Of a stretch of 64,000 nt of DNA, positions 63,704-64,000 are shown one piece after another. The notes beneath the pieces were generated by a model. The model was not told where the DNA came from. It saw only the letters and a list, made by a program, of their open reading frames with translations, and searched no databases. Origin of the DNA: Pseudidiomarina taiwanensis (GTDB lineage: Bacteria; Pseudomonadota; Gammaproteobacteria; Enterobacterales; Alteromonadaceae); NCBI RefSeq assembly GCF_003987435.1, contig NZ_PIQG01000004.1:179710-243709 (forward strand). The letters run 5' to 3'. The position numbers and the translations under genes were made by a program. Positions within the stretch are counted from its first letter, which is position 1; each line of letters begins with the position of its first letter.

Positions 63704-63714
63704 GTTCTTTAACA
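63704..63714 (+). promoter_or_regulatory. boxA antitermination site of the rRNA leader
   Basis: GTTCTTTAACA matches the rRNA boxA (TGCTCTTTAACA) at nearly every base, followed by the usual ATTTATCAAG and GTGTGGGCAC leader segments. Confidence 0.85.
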
Positions 63715-63889
63715 ATTTATCAAGCCAAGCAAACTGTGTGGGCACTTACCGGATTCAGGCAGAGAAAGCATCTTTGGATGCAACAAGTATCCTTCTTTTA
63801 ACGAAGGGGATACACCTGACTGATTGGAAAAGTGCTTAACAAATTTAGATTTATTAAGTCATTGATTCAATGAGTCGATTAAACACTTT

Positions 63890-64000
63890 AAATTGAAGAG
63901 TTTGATCATGGCTCAGATTGAACGCTGGCGGCAGGCCTAACACATGCAAGTCGAGCGGTAACAGGAAGAAGCTTGCTTCTTTGCTGACGAGCGGCGGACG
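63890..64000 (+). rRNA. rrs: 16S ribosomal RNA, first 111 bases
   Basis: The sequence starts AAATTGAAGAGTTTGATCAT, the universal bacterial 16S 5' end, followed by ACGCTGGCGGCAGGCCTAAC and ATGCAAGTCGAGCGGTAAC, a gammaproteobacterial signature. The gene runs off the window. Confidence 0.98.

Overview
The window is about 64 kb of a gammaproteobacterial chromosome. The 16S rRNA start at the right edge, the Nar/NarXL/ModABC set, OxyR-AhpC, SrkA-DsbA and ImuA-ImuB-DnaE2 all fit that class. A marine Alteromonadales member such as an Idiomarinaceae-like organism is my best guess, but this is inferred from gene style and not proven. No tRNA or CRISPR array was seen.

Left region (1-23.5 kb): a self-contained nitrate-respiration block. 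It holds an outer-membrane porin, a Moco-riboswitch-like leader followed by moaA-mobA-moaB-moaC-moaD-moaE, an opposing operon narL-moeA-ybaN-like-copD-like, then narK, modABC, narX, narGHJI, a parvulin-type prolyl isomerase and a small protein with a cysteine tail. Together these supply nitrate uptake and sensing, molybdate import, nearly all of molybdenum cofactor synthesis and the reductase. NarL-like inverted heptamers lie before narK and narG. The key surprise is that narG is split by a 1197-bp IS3-family element flanked by a 4-bp target duplication (CTTA). Removing the element plus one CTTA restores a single 1258-residue reading frame, so the insertion looks recent and the reductase is predicted inactive in this genome copy.

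Middle-left region (23.5-27.1 kb): a small chromosomal integron. A complete IntI-type integrase on the minus strand faces away from an attI-like point at 25632. It is followed by two cassettes, a QacE-like SMR efflux gene and a YefM-YoeB toxin-antitoxin pair, each closed by an attC whose outer box is complementary to the start of its own cassette. A headless RelE/ParE-type toxin remnant follows. Three short direct repeats with an internal dyad sit at the 3' end of intI.

Middle region (27.1-53.5 kb): mostly housekeeping and accessory genes in short, tightly packed operons. They include acetyltransferases, a GFA protein, di-haem cytochrome c peroxidase, a membrane-tethered LuxR-type regulator followed by a DUF5666 lipoprotein, a SOUL protein, an APC permease, phospholipase A, a YhiI-RbbA-YhhJ export system, a zinc/CDF transporter with a natural nine-histidine N-terminus, YdbS/YdbT PH-domain membrane proteins, a PQQ-dependent sugar dehydrogenase paired with a YncD/PqqU-like TonB receptor, and oxyR divergent from ahpC-ahpD.

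Right region (53.5-64 kb): ccoG, srkA, a dsbA with a CVHC active site, an acyltransferase, the SOS-controlled imuA-imuB-dnaE2 mutagenesis cassette with a perfect LexA box, a gamma carbonic anhydrase-like protein, and an rRNA operon promoter, boxA and the first 111 bases of 16S rRNA.
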